This document shows positions 41,604 through 50,372 of a stretch of DNA of 64,000 nt, one piece after another. How positions within the stretch are numbered: position 1 is the stretch's first letter; the number at the start of each line of letters is the position of its first letter. Below the pieces are notes generated by a model. It made no database searches. It was not told where the DNA came from and was given only the letters and a program-made list of their open reading frames with translations. The translations under genes and the position numbers were made by a program. This stretch comes from Oceanococcus sp964629015 (GTDB lineage Bacteria; Pseudomonadota; Gammaproteobacteria; Nevskiales; Oceanococcaceae), in NCBI GenBank assembly GCA_964629015.1, contig CAZVMN010000003.1, positions 186,001 to 250,000 on the forward strand, in the 5' to 3' direction.

Positions 41604-42542
41604 ATGCTGGAGACGCTCATCACGGATACAGAGGCACTGCTCGTGCCCATTTTCGGTGCTCACATTGATTGGAAGCAGGTGTTGCTGACGGTGATGACGC
41701 CGATTTTTCTGCTGGCCTTTGCGATTGAGTGGCAGGTGCGCAAATCGCGTGGTGAGAATGACCGCATGTGGCAGCAGTTTGAGTGGCGCGACATCCTCGC
41801 CAACCTTGGATTGGGCGGCAGCTATCAGGTTTTCGAGGGCATTGCCCACGCCCTGGTGACGGGCGCCGCAGTGCTATGGATCTATCAATTCCGCCTGTTC
41901 GACATTCCAGTCAATGCTTGGACGGTGATTCCGATCTTCGTCGGCGTGGAATTCTGCTATTACTGGTTTCATCGCACCAGCCACCGGGTGCGTTGGTTCT
42001 GGAGTGCACATGTGGTGCATCACTCCAGCGAGAAGATGAACATGACCACGGCGATGCGGCAGAGCCTGCTGTACTCGATTACCGGATGGTGGTTGTTCTT
42101 TATGCCGTTGGTGCTTTTGGGCGTGCATCCGGCGGCGGTGTTTTTCCTCTATGCGGTGGACCTGTCATACCAGTATTTCGTCCACACCGAAGCGGTGGTG
42201 AAGCTCCCGCGCTGGGTTGAGTATGTTTTCAATACCCCATCAAATCATCGTGTGCATCATGGGCGTAACCCCGAGTACATCGATCACAACTATGGTGGAG
42301 TGTTGATCATTTTCGACCGCTGGTTCGGCACCTACGCCGAAGAACGTGATGACAACCCGGTGGAATATGGCATTACGCGGCAGGTCCACAGCCACAACAT
42401 TTTGACCCTGAACTTTCATGAGTTCGCCGATATGTGGCGGGATGTTTTCAAGCCAGGATCGTGGTGGCAGCGTATACAGCATTTGATCCGACCGCCGGAG
42501 TGGCAGCGGCCGGATCAATCAGAGGGAGAGCGAGCGGCCTAG
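41604..42542 (+). CDS. Sterol desaturase/fatty acid hydroxylase superfamily protein
   Basis: 312-residue inner-membrane di-iron enzyme with the histidine clusters HRTSH near residue 121, HVVHH near 137 and NHRVHHG near 212. Several membrane helices occupy the first 110 residues and 145-190. The family includes C4-sterol oxidases, alkylglycerol monooxygenase and hydroxylases; the true substrate is unknown. It may act on steroids or lipids. The stop codon TAG abuts the TAG of the convergent lipoprotein gene (CTAGCTAG). Confidence 0.9.
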   Translation: MLETLITDTEALLVPIFGAHIDWKQVLLTVMTPIFLLAFAIEWQVRKSRGENDRMWQQFEWRDILANLGLGGSYQVFEGIAHALVTGAAVLWIYQFRLFDIPVNAWTVIPIFVGVEFCYYWFHRTSHRVRWFWSAHVVHHSSEKMNMTTAMRQSLLYSITGWWLFFMPLVLLGVHPAAVFFLYAVDLSYQYFVHTEAVVKLPRWVEYVFNTPSNHRVHHGRNPEYIDHNYGGVLIIFDRWFGTYAEERDDNPVEYGITRQVHSHNILTLNFHEFADMWRDVFKPGSWWQRIQHLIRPPEWQRPDQSEGERAA

Positions 42543-42797
42543 CTAGCTGTTGCTATCCTGCATGGCGTCTTCAGCGTCATCCATGGTTTCATCGATGGAT
42601 TCGCCCATGTTCTCGGCTGGGCCGTCGTTGTCGAAGCTGTCTTGCAGATTTTCGATGCCCTGATCAATCGATTCGCCTGCTTTTTCCGCAGGGCCTTTGT
42701 CCTCGCAAGCGCTCAATAACGCCATGGAACTCAAGGCCATGGCCAATGCCATGAGCGCGGCCGGAAAGCGGCGGTGAGTTGAGGGGGTAAATTGCAT
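42543..42797 (-). CDS. Small acidic lipoprotein
   Basis: 84-residue lipoprotein. The signal peptide ends in LLSAC (Cys near residue 31), then EDKGPAEKAGESIDQGIENLQDSFD and a second similar acidic unit, GESIDETMDDAEDAMQ. The mature part is about 53 residues, highly acidic and amphipathic. It resembles the tail of the membrane protein at 27062-27226. I do not know a function. AGGAGG precedes the start on the minus strand. Confidence 0.75.
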   Translation of the reverse strand: MQFTPSTHRRFPAALMALAMALSSMALLSACEDKGPAEKAGESIDQGIENLQDSFDNDGPAENMGESIDETMDDAEDAMQDSNS

Positions 42798-42818
42798 GAT
42801 GTCCTCCTAAGGTGTTGG

Positions 42819-43493
42819 TCATGACAGCAATGTCAGCGGGCCGCCTTTGTCGATAGCCCGCTTGTACGCCGGGTGGGCCCGGATACGTTCCAGATACGCC
42901 GTCAAGTTGGGTAACGGCGCGTTGTCTTGTGTGGCTCGTATCATCAAAGCTTCAATCGGGAAGCTCATCTGAATGTCGGCAGCGCTGAGGGTCTCGCCAG
43001 CAATCCATGTGCTGCGTCCCAGTTCACTCTCCAGGAAAGCGACATTGGCTTGCAGGCTTGGACCCAAATACGCCTTGCGCACCTGTCCTGCGATGGCTTT
43101 GGCAATCGGCCGCACAATCAAGGGAGCGCGTTCAATCCGATTGAGCAGCAGTGATATCACCAGCAACGGCATCAAAGTGCCTTCGGCATAGTGCATCCAG
43201 TAGCGATAGCGCAGGTAATCGTCGCTGTCGGATGGCGGTACGAGACGGCCTTCTCCGTATTTGTCGACCAAGTATTCGATGATCGCGCCGGATTCGGCGA
43301 TCACACGATCACCGTCAGTGATAACCGGTGATTTCCCCAGCGGATGAACAAGTTTGAGTTCAGCCGGAGCGAGCTTGGTTTTGGCGTCTCGCTTGTAGTG
43401 TTTGACCTCATAAGGCACCTCAAGTTCCTCAAGCAGCCACAGTAAGCGTTGGGAGCGTGAGTTTTCCAGATGGTGAACAGTGATCATGTGCAT
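42819..43493 (-). CDS. Glutathione S-transferase family protein
   Basis: 224-residue GST. The N-terminal thioredoxin-like domain has the expected HHLENSRSQRLLWLLEEL, and ESGAIIEYL near residue 66 (glutathione-binding). The C-terminal helical domain begins near 90. The N-terminal Ser/Arg region suggests a Ser-type catalytic residue (NSRS). Substrate is unknown. The gene is 21 bp upstream of the small lipoprotein gene on the same strand and may share its transcript. Confidence 0.9.
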   Translation of the reverse strand: MHMITVHHLENSRSQRLLWLLEELEVPYEVKHYKRDAKTKLAPAELKLVHPLGKSPVITDGDRVIAESGAIIEYLVDKYGEGRLVPPSDSDDYLRYRYWMHYAEGTLMPLLVISLLLNRIERAPLIVRPIAKAIAGQVRKAYLGPSLQANVAFLESELGRSTWIAGETLSAADIQMSFPIEALMIRATQDNAPLPNLTAYLERIRAHPAYKRAIDKGGPLTLLS

Positions 43494-43603
43494 ACCGCCG
43501 CGGGCAAGTGAATGGACATTGTAGTGTGCACTGGTGCCTGGCTGGCGCCGCCATCACCTGGCTGGCATCATCCGGGTTTCCGATCATGCTTGGAGACGCC
43601 CTC

Positions 43604-44053
43604 ATGCGATTGCTCACTGGCTCATGCCTGCTTGCTGTTCTGTTGACGATGAGTGCGTGCCAGTTTCTGGCCGGCAACGCACGAGGTGATGAGATGAGTC
43701 GCGGGTTTTCGCCAGATGAGCTGATCGGTCCCGAATGGGTGGTTGAGGACATTGCGGGGCAAGGTATTGTTGATGCGTCACGCGTGACCCTGAATTTCGA
43801 CACACAAGGACGCGTCTACGGCAACGCGTCTTGCAATGGCTACTCCGGACAATACAAACAGGCGGGGGATGCCTGGACATTCTCACAACTCATCACCACC
43901 AAGAAATTGTGCCCGCCGGCGTTGATGGAGCAGGAGCAGCGCTTTACCGCTGTGCTGACTCAGGTTGATGAGATTCGCCGTGACGATACCGGCGCGCTGG
44001 TGCTGACCAGCCCGGAAGGTCAGCGCATTTTGGCCCGCGTCCAGACTCCGTAA
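43604..44053 (+). CDS. META-domain lipoprotein (HslJ-like)
   Basis: 149-residue exported protein. The signal peptide ends in the lipobox MSAC (Cys near residue 16). A META domain follows, with WVVEDIAGQGI and GNASCNGYSGQY near residue 85, then ITTKKLCPPALMEQEQRF as in HslJ/META proteins. The family is linked to heat shock and antibiotic or acid resistance in other bacteria. GGAG is eight bases before the ATG. It is divergent from the GST gene. Confidence 0.88.
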   Translation: MRLLTGSCLLAVLLTMSACQFLAGNARGDEMSRGFSPDELIGPEWVVEDIAGQGIVDASRVTLNFDTQGRVYGNASCNGYSGQYKQAGDAWTFSQLITTKKLCPPALMEQEQRFTAVLTQVDEIRRDDTGALVLTSPEGQRILARVQTP

Positions 44054-44133
44054 AATTCTAATCTGCCCGGACGAGCCCCGAGCTCGACCGATCTGCCAGA
44101 CTCCCAAGCAGTTCAAAAAATTGAGGAGTCGCG

Positions 44134-44589
44134 ATGTCGATCGTGTTTGAGTCGGTGGACTCGGTTCTGGCCGCAAACGGTCAGAAGCTGGGAGTCAGTG
44201 ATTGGGTCGAGATTACCCAGGAGCGGGTCAATCAATTCGCTGACGCCACGGATGACCACCAGTGGATCCATGTCGATCCGGTCAAAGCGGCGGAAGGCCC
44301 GTTTGGCGCGACCATTGCTCACGGCTACCTCACCTTGTCGTTGGTCAGCCGCTTCCTGCCGCAGCTGGCGGAGTTGCGCAATCTCAAGATGGGCGTGAAT
44401 TACGGCACCGACAAAGTGCGTTTCCCCAATGCCGTCAAAGTCGGCTCGCGTGTGCGTGGGCATGGCGAAATGATTGATGCACAAGAGGTTAAGGGCGGCG
44501 TGCAGGCGACCATCCGTGTGACGGTTGAAATCGAAGGCGAAGACAAGCCGGCGTGTGTGGCCGATGCGATCTCCCGCTACTACTTCTAA
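44134..44589 (+). CDS. MaoC-family enoyl-CoA dehydratase
   Basis: 151-residue hot-dog fold (R)-specific hydratase. The catalytic pair is visible: Asp in ADATDDHQWIHVDP (residues 38-51), and His close by; the GPFGATIAHGYLTLSL segment follows. It hydrates or dehydrates enoyl-CoA. The stop overlaps the start of the thiolase gene (TAATG), so the two act together, probably in a beta-oxidation-type cycle. Whether this serves steroid or another acyl-CoA pathway is not shown by sequence. GAGGAG is near the start. Confidence 0.92.
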   Translation: MSIVFESVDSVLAANGQKLGVSDWVEITQERVNQFADATDDHQWIHVDPVKAAEGPFGATIAHGYLTLSLVSRFLPQLAELRNLKMGVNYGTDKVRFPNAVKVGSRVRGHGEMIDAQEVKGGVQATIRVTVEIEGEDKPACVADAISRYYF

Positions 44590-45809
44590 TGGACTCCATG
44601 ATGAATGATGCTGTGATTGTGGCGGTCGCACGAACCGCGATTGGGAAAGCCTTCCGTGGCGCCTTTAATGACACCGAGGCGCCGGTGCTGGGTGGGCATG
44701 TGATCAAAGCCGCTGTGGAGCGCGCTGGGTTGCAGCCTGCTGAGGTCGACGATGTGATTCTGGGCGCCGCGGCGCAGCAGGGCACCCAGGCCTACAATCT
44801 TGGGCGTTTGTGTGCTTACACCGCCGGCCTGCCACATTCGGTGGCGGGCATGACGCTGGATCGGCAGTGCTCGTCGGGCTTGATGAGCGTTGCGATCGGC
44901 GCCAAGGACATCATGGTCGGCGAGAAGAACATCGTCGTGGCCGGTGGTCTGGAATCGATCTCGCTGGTCCAGAACAAACACAAGAACACCTACAAAGCGG
45001 TCTCCAAAGCGGTGATTGCCAGCGAGCCGACCGCTTATATCCCGATGATCGAGACAGCGGAAATTGTTGCCGAACGTTACGGCATCTCGCGCCAGGCTCA
45101 GGATGAATATTCGCTGCAAAGTCAGCAGCGTGTGGCGGCAGCGCAGCAGGCGGGTGTGTTTGATGATGAGATTGTTCCGCTGACCGTCGAGAAGCAGTTG
45201 TTCGACCGCGAAACCAAGCAGCCGGCCGGTCATCAGACGGTGACGTTGACGCAGGACGAAGGCAATCGTGCGGATACCACGTTGGAGTCGCTCAGCGCGC
45301 TCAAACCGGTGTTCAAAGACGGGCGCTGGGTGCAGCAAGGTCAACACATTACCGCCGGCAATGCATCGCAGTTGTCCGATGGCGCGGCGGTGGTGACAGT
45401 CATGAGCCGAACGGAGGCGGAAGAGCGTGGTTTGCCAATACTTGGCATCTACCGGGGTACCGCCGTGGCCGGCTGCGCCCCCGATGAAATGGGCATTGGG
45501 CCGGTGTTTGCCATTCCGAAATTGCTCAAGCATGCCGGTTTGAACGTCGGCGATATTGGTGTTTGGGAGCTCAATGAAGCGTTTGCAGTGCAGGTGCTGT
45601 ACTGCCGCGACAAATTGGGTATTCCGAATGAGCGTTTGAACATCAACGGCGGAGCCATTTCGATCGGTCATCCGTTCGGTATGTCAGGGGCACGCATGGT
45701 CGGGCACGCTTTGCTGGAAGCCAAACGCCGCAGCGAGAAGTACGCTGTGGTGACCATGTGTATCGGTGGCGGTATGGGCGCTGCCGCACTGTTCGAAGTT
45801 CCCAACTAG
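44589..45809 (+). CDS. Acetyl-CoA C-acyltransferase (thiolase)
   Basis: Thiolase of 406 residues. The nucleophile region is DRQCSSGLMSV near residue 95, GHPFGMSGARM near 360 contains the catalytic His, and CIGGGMGAA near 393 the second Cys. I start at 44589, where ATG overlaps the MaoC stop; ATGs at 44598 and 44601 are alternatives. It likely completes the cycle with the MaoC dehydratase. The gap of 75 bp after it contains a CGGCTGG/CCAGCCG hairpin, but no T-tract. Confidence 0.92.
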   Translation: MDSMMNDAVIVAVARTAIGKAFRGAFNDTEAPVLGGHVIKAAVERAGLQPAEVDDVILGAAAQQGTQAYNLGRLCAYTAGLPHSVAGMTLDRQCSSGLMSVAIGAKDIMVGEKNIVVAGGLESISLVQNKHKNTYKAVSKAVIASEPTAYIPMIETAEIVAERYGISRQAQDEYSLQSQQRVAAAQQAGVFDDEIVPLTVEKQLFDRETKQPAGHQTVTLTQDEGNRADTTLESLSALKPVFKDGRWVQQGQHITAGNASQLSDGAAVVTVMSRTEAEERGLPILGIYRGTAVAGCAPDEMGIGPVFAIPKLLKHAGLNVGDIGVWELNEAFAVQVLYCRDKLGIPNERLNINGGAISIGHPFGMSGARMVGHALLEAKRRSEKYAVVTMCIGGGMGAAALFEVPN

Positions 45810-45884
45810 CAGTCAATAAACGCGGCTGGATGGCACCTCGTCGCTGCCAGCCGTGACGATATATAACCATACGAGGGGGAGACG

Positions 45885-47024
45885 ATGTCCGACAGGAAAA
45901 ATGTCGATGTCGAGACCAAGGCACATGAGGCTGAAGGGTCTTGGTTGAGCGGTTGGCCAGCCATGTTGTTGTCGGTGGTGATCATTGGTGCGGCGATCTA
46001 TTCGTTCTCACCGCGACCCAAACCACACTATCCAAAAACCGAAGTGCATGTGCAGGACCTGTTGGTCACAGATCTGGCGCGACAGGGCTCGCGCATTGTG
46101 GCGGTTGGAGAGCAGGGCATCATCCTGTATGCCGACGATCCGCAAGGGCCTTGGGCGCAAGCCAGCTTGGACACACAGCGCGGCTCCAATCTGACCCGGG
46201 TGTTGTTCGTCGACGACAATACCGTGCTGGCGGTCGGCCATGATTCCTGGGTCTTGAGGAGCACCGATGCCGGGCAGACCTGGCGCGAGGTGTTGTTCAA
46301 TGCTGAGCGGGCGGAGCCGTTGCTTGGCATTTCCGGCCCCTATAACGGTGAGCTGCTTGCCTACGGGGCGTTTGGGCAATTGCAGATCTCGCACGATGCC
46401 GGGCAGAGCTGGTCGCGCAGCGAACTGGTCAAGGAGGACAGCGCGACCGAAGATGAGGAGGCCGGGCAGGACGTGTCGGATCCGTTCAGCGACAACTATG
46501 ACCCCTTCGCCGCCTTTGGTGATGGCGGTGGTGGGTTTGACGATTTTGCCACACGCCATCTCAACGCCATCATTCAGGCCAAGGACGCCTCCTTATGGCT
46601 GGTCGGCGAGCGAGGTCTGGTTGCGCGCTCCACCAACATGGGCGAGAGCTGGTCGCAATTCGAGACCGGCTATAACGGCTCGTTCTACGGTCTGCTGGAA
46701 ACCGACCAGGGCCGGATTATCGTCTACGGCATGCGTGGCAATGTGTTCTACAGCGATGATCAGGGCGAAAACTGGACGCGCAGCCAAAGCAACACGCGTG
46801 AATCGATGTATGGCAGCGTGCTCAAACCCAATGGTGACATCCTGCTCGCCGGTGGTAGCAACAGCGTAATCAAGTCCACCGATACGGGGCTGACTTTTCA
46901 GCGCGTCACGCCGAAAAAGGCCAAAGCGCTCACCGATGTATTGGTGATCGAACCGGGTCTATGGCTCACCGCAGGTGAGGCCGGCGTGGTGCTGCAAGGC
47001 CCCAAAGCCGCTACGGCGAAATAA
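45885..47024 (+). CDS. YCF48-like beta-propeller, single membrane anchor
   Basis: 379-residue protein with one N-terminal membrane segment (residues ~22-42) and a periplasmic domain made of repeated BNR/YCF48-type blades (for example STDAGQTWREV, SHDAGQSWSRS, STNMGESWSQF, SDDQGENWTRS). A Gly/Asp-rich insertion lies around residues 200-220. Pairs of a YCF48-like protein and an RND exporter occur widely, often with DUF1302/DUF1329 proteins in steroid or hydrocarbon degraders; those two are absent here. It lies 12 bp before the exporter gene. Confidence 0.88.
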   Translation: MSDRKNVDVETKAHEAEGSWLSGWPAMLLSVVIIGAAIYSFSPRPKPHYPKTEVHVQDLLVTDLARQGSRIVAVGEQGIILYADDPQGPWAQASLDTQRGSNLTRVLFVDDNTVLAVGHDSWVLRSTDAGQTWREVLFNAERAEPLLGISGPYNGELLAYGAFGQLQISHDAGQSWSRSELVKEDSATEDEEAGQDVSDPFSDNYDPFAAFGDGGGGFDDFATRHLNAIIQAKDASLWLVGERGLVARSTNMGESWSQFETGYNGSFYGLLETDQGRIIVYGMRGNVFYSDDQGENWTRSQSNTRESMYGSVLKPNGDILLAGGSNSVIKSTDTGLTFQRVTPKKAKALTDVLVIEPGLWLTAGEAGVVLQGPKAATAK

Positions 47025-47036
47025 GGAGCAAGGAAC

Positions 47037-49397
47037 ATGACCAAAACGGATCGTATCGTTGCCGGTTTCGCTGACAAGCTGCTGGCCTATCGAAAATTCT
47101 TCGCCGTATTGTTTGCCCTGACCACGCTGTTCTTCGCGTGGAGCGCGAGCAATGTGCGGCTTGATCCCGGGTTTTTGAAACTCATCCCCATCGAACATGA
47201 ATACATGGTCACGATGATGGATTACATGGATGAGTTCTCCGGCGCCAACATCCTCATGGTGAACGTGCGCTGGACGGGCGAGGGTGACATGTACAACCCG
47301 GAATTTTTCGAGGTTCTGGAGAAAGTCACCAACGACGTTTTCTTCATACCGGGTATCGATAGAACCAAGGTGTCGTCGTTATTTACGCCCGACACCTACT
47401 ACATCGAAGTCACCGAGGAAGGTTTCCAGGGGCGTCCGGTGGTGCCTGCGGAATACAGTGGGTCTGCGGAACAGTTGGAGCAGATTCGCAGCAATGTTGA
47501 GAACGGCGGGCAGATCGGCTTGCTGGTCGCCAATGATCTGAAAGGCGCGTTGATTCGAGCCAGCCTGCAGGAGTACGACCGCGACAAAGATCCGGACGAA
47601 GAGCAGGCGGTGGACTACTGGAAAGTCCAGCAAATGCTTGAAGAGATTCGCGACAAGTACGAAAACGAGAATATCGAGATCAACATCATCGGCTTTGCCA
47701 AGCTGCTGGGCGATGTGATCTACGGTTTGCTCGGGGTGTTCGCGTTCTTCGGTTTGGCTTTCGCGATCACGGTATTGCTGCTGTACCTGTACACCCGCTC
47801 GGTCAAAATCACCATCACGGCATTGGTGGTTGCGATGCTGCCGGTGCTGTGGCTGATCGGTTTGTTGCCATTGATCGGTCTGGGCATTGATCCCATGTCG
47901 ATTTTGGTGCCCTTCCTGATCTTCTCCATTGGCGTCTCGCATGCGGTGCAGATGACCAGCGCTTGGCGTATGGAGGTGGGCAATGGGGCCGACTCGGTGG
48001 AGGCGGCCAAGCTGTCCTTCGTCAAGCTGTTCGTTCCGGGCGCCATTGCCTTGCTGACGGAGGCGCTGGGCTTTGGCGTGATCATGTTCATCGCCATTCC
48101 GATCGTCACCGAGTTGGGCATCACGGCGTGCTTGGGCGTGCTGCTGATGATCATCACCAACAAGCTGGTCCAGCCGATCATCCTGTCGTATCTGACCCTG
48201 GAGAAATCGAGCATTGAGCATTCGGCCAAGGCCGAGCAGGGCTTTGGCGGCGCGATGTGGGACAAGGTCGCGGCCTGTGCCGAGCCGCGCAACGCGGTGT
48301 GGGTGTTTGCCGTCGCGCTTGCATTGATGGCGTTGGCAACGTGGCAGTCGCGCAATTTGGTGATTGGCGACTCGGGTGTCGGTGTGCCGGAGTTGCATGA
48401 GGACTCGCGTTACAACACCGACAACCGCAAGATTGCGGAATCCTATGACATCGGTGTCGATCTGCTGACCGTGATCGTGGAAGCGCCGGATTTTGAAACC
48501 GACTCGTGCCTGCAGTACCCGGTAATCAGTCTGATCGACAAGTTCGAGCTTTACATGCGCGGTGTCGATGGGGTGCAGTCGGTGACCAGTGTGGCCAGTA
48601 TCGGCAAGCTGGTGATTACTGCCTTCAACGAAGGCAATCCGCGCTGGCAAGCCTTGCCACGGACCTCGGCCGGTTTGTCCACCGGCTCCAAAGCCTTCGA
48701 TCCGCGGTTGGGTTTGAACAGCGAAGGATGTCGTGCGATCCAGGTGCTGATTTTCACTGAAGATCATGAAGGTCCGACCATCGCGCACATCATCGAAGAC
48801 ATCAAAAGCTTCATTGCAGACAACCCGGTTGACGGCGTGACCATGCGCTTGGCCAGTGGCAATGTCGGTGTGATGGCGGCGACGAACGAAGAGGTCAAGC
48901 GCGCCGAGGTCAAGATGCTGTTGTCACTGTTCTCCGCCTTGATCATCTTCTGTCTGATCAGCTTCCGCTCCTGGACCGCGCTGATTTGCGTGCTGGTGCC
49001 GCTGGTCGGCGTGACTGTCATGGGCAACGCGCTGATGGCCATGCTCGACATCGGTCTCAAAGTCGCAACCTTGCCGGTGATCGCCCTCGGTGTCGGCGTC
49101 GGGGTGGACTACGGGATTTACCTGTTCGAGCGCATCCAGCACTACATGCATGATCCGCAGATGAGCTTCCGCGAAGCCTTTGCGCGCTCCATGCGTGATC
49201 GCGGCAGTGCCATCGTGTTCACTGCGCTGACCATGTCGGTGGGTGTGTTGACCTGGATGATGTCCGCGCTGAAATATCAGGCGGACATGGGATTGCTGCT
49301 GGGCTTTTTGTTCCTGGTCAACATGTTCGGTGCGATCTGCTTGCTCCCGGCGTTGGGATCTTGGTTTTTCCGCAACCGGGGCGTGTCGAAGGCTTGA
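47037..49397 (+). CDS. RND/MMPL-family exporter
   Basis: Inner-membrane transporter of 786 residues, with MMPL/SSD-type organisation: one N-terminal helix, a first periplasmic loop (~50-220), a helical block near 225-385, a second loop, and a second helical block near 630-780. The motif GVGVDYGIYLFERI near residue 683 is typical of helix 4/10 in RND proteins. It likely moves a hydrophobic compound using the proton gradient. The preceding YCF48 gene is cotranscribed. Substrate unknown; steroid or lipid is plausible from context. Confidence 0.92.
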   Translation: MTKTDRIVAGFADKLLAYRKFFAVLFALTTLFFAWSASNVRLDPGFLKLIPIEHEYMVTMMDYMDEFSGANILMVNVRWTGEGDMYNPEFFEVLEKVTNDVFFIPGIDRTKVSSLFTPDTYYIEVTEEGFQGRPVVPAEYSGSAEQLEQIRSNVENGGQIGLLVANDLKGALIRASLQEYDRDKDPDEEQAVDYWKVQQMLEEIRDKYENENIEINIIGFAKLLGDVIYGLLGVFAFFGLAFAITVLLLYLYTRSVKITITALVVAMLPVLWLIGLLPLIGLGIDPMSILVPFLIFSIGVSHAVQMTSAWRMEVGNGADSVEAAKLSFVKLFVPGAIALLTEALGFGVIMFIAIPIVTELGITACLGVLLMIITNKLVQPIILSYLTLEKSSIEHSAKAEQGFGGAMWDKVAACAEPRNAVWVFAVALALMALATWQSRNLVIGDSGVGVPELHEDSRYNTDNRKIAESYDIGVDLLTVIVEAPDFETDSCLQYPVISLIDKFELYMRGVDGVQSVTSVASIGKLVITAFNEGNPRWQALPRTSAGLSTGSKAFDPRLGLNSEGCRAIQVLIFTEDHEGPTIAHIIEDIKSFIADNPVDGVTMRLASGNVGVMAATNEEVKRAEVKMLLSLFSALIIFCLISFRSWTALICVLVPLVGVTVMGNALMAMLDIGLKVATLPVIALGVGVGVDYGIYLFERIQHYMHDPQMSFREAFARSMRDRGSAIVFTALTMSVGVLTWMMSALKYQADMGLLLGFLFLVNMFGAICLLPALGSWFFRNRGVSKA

Positions 49398-49426
49398 TCG
49401 ACACCTCTTGCCGGTGACGGCGCAGC

Positions 49427-50305
49427 TCAGCCGTTTTCGATATCGAGAATGACCTGACACCGCTGCGGTGGCGGCGGTGTCGGGGCTGGCGTGGGAGGTG
49501 GCGGACGCGGACTGGTTGCCGGCTTGGGCGGTCGGCGCAAATCGGCCAACCATTCATCCACTTCGGTGCCGCAGCCTTCGCCCGGCGGCGGTGCGTTTTG
49601 ATCGTCGCAATCGTCACCATCGGGGCAGCGCAGTCGCACATGAAAGTGGGCGTCATGGCCCCACCACGGTCGCACTTTTCGCAGCCAGGTGCGATCTTCA
49701 TTCCAGCGACGTTCGCACAAGTTTTTCTTCAAAGCCGGGTTGACGAAGATGCGCGCGACCCGCTCATCCTGTGCCGCCAAACGGATCAGCTCGGCCTGCG
49801 CCCAGCGGAAATTGTCGGTTGCAACCCAGGTTTTGCGATTGACGTACAAGGCGGCCGGCACATCGTTGTAACCCCAACGTTGGTCGGGCGGGAGTTGCGG
49901 CACATCCAGACGCAGCCAGATATCGGCATCGAGCCCGGATTGATGACTGCGATGGCCGCGGCTGAAACGTCCGCCGCGCGGCATGGCCATGTCGGCCACC
50001 AACATGGTGCCGATGTTGCGGTTGGCGACGCGCTCGCCCAGACGCTGCAGATAATCCACCAGATCGGGGTGGCCGAAGTTGCGCCGCCGTTCCAGGCGCA
50101 CCACCTGGTAGCCAGGACCGGCGTGCGGTAGCGCGCTGCCACCGAGCAAACAACCATTGCTGTACTTGCCAATCGCTTCGGCATTGCCGGCGGTCGGGCG
50201 CTCGAAGGATTCCCAGGGTGTGGATGCGGCCACCACCGGGCTCAGCAGTGCGGCGCTCAAACACGCTGATGCGAGAGACAAGTGGTGCGGCGTGAGTCGG
50301 CTCAT
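49427..50305 (-). CDS. mepA: Penicillin-insensitive murein endopeptidase (MepA-like)
   Basis: Exported peptidoglycan hydrolase of 292 residues that cleaves D-Ala-meso-DAP bonds. A signal peptide (ending VVAAS near residue 27), GYQVVRLERRRNFGHPD, HQSGLDADIW (metal ligands) near residue 120, and WGHDAHFHVRL near 220 (second His site) agree with the MepA/LAS family. An additional Pro-rich tail (about 25 residues) precedes CQVILDIENG, unusual for the family. It is downstream of the GH92 gene in the same direction, with 67 bp between. Confidence 0.93.
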   Translation of the reverse strand: MSRLTPHHLSLASACLSAALLSPVVAASTPWESFERPTAGNAEAIGKYSNGCLLGGSALPHAGPGYQVVRLERRRNFGHPDLVDYLQRLGERVANRNIGTMLVADMAMPRGGRFSRGHRSHQSGLDADIWLRLDVPQLPPDQRWGYNDVPAALYVNRKTWVATDNFRWAQAELIRLAAQDERVARIFVNPALKKNLCERRWNEDRTWLRKVRPWWGHDAHFHVRLRCPDGDDCDDQNAPPPGEGCGTEVDEWLADLRRPPKPATSPRPPPPTPAPTPPPPQRCQVILDIENG

Positions 50306-50372
50306 CCGTATCCTGTGGGAGTGGAGTGTCGGACTCAGTTTAGGATGCTGTCAATCGCGCTGCCAGTGTTGC

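Noticed and set aside
45818..45860. CGGCTGG/CCAGCCG hairpin after the thiolase gene as terminator
   Set aside because: No run of T follows. It may still slow transcription, but I would not call it a terminator.
47379..48788. Long open frame (about 470 codons) on the minus strand inside the RND exporter gene
   Set aside because: It is a GC-driven shadow with His/Gln-rich low-complexity translation and no family pattern; the plus-strand RND protein is certain.
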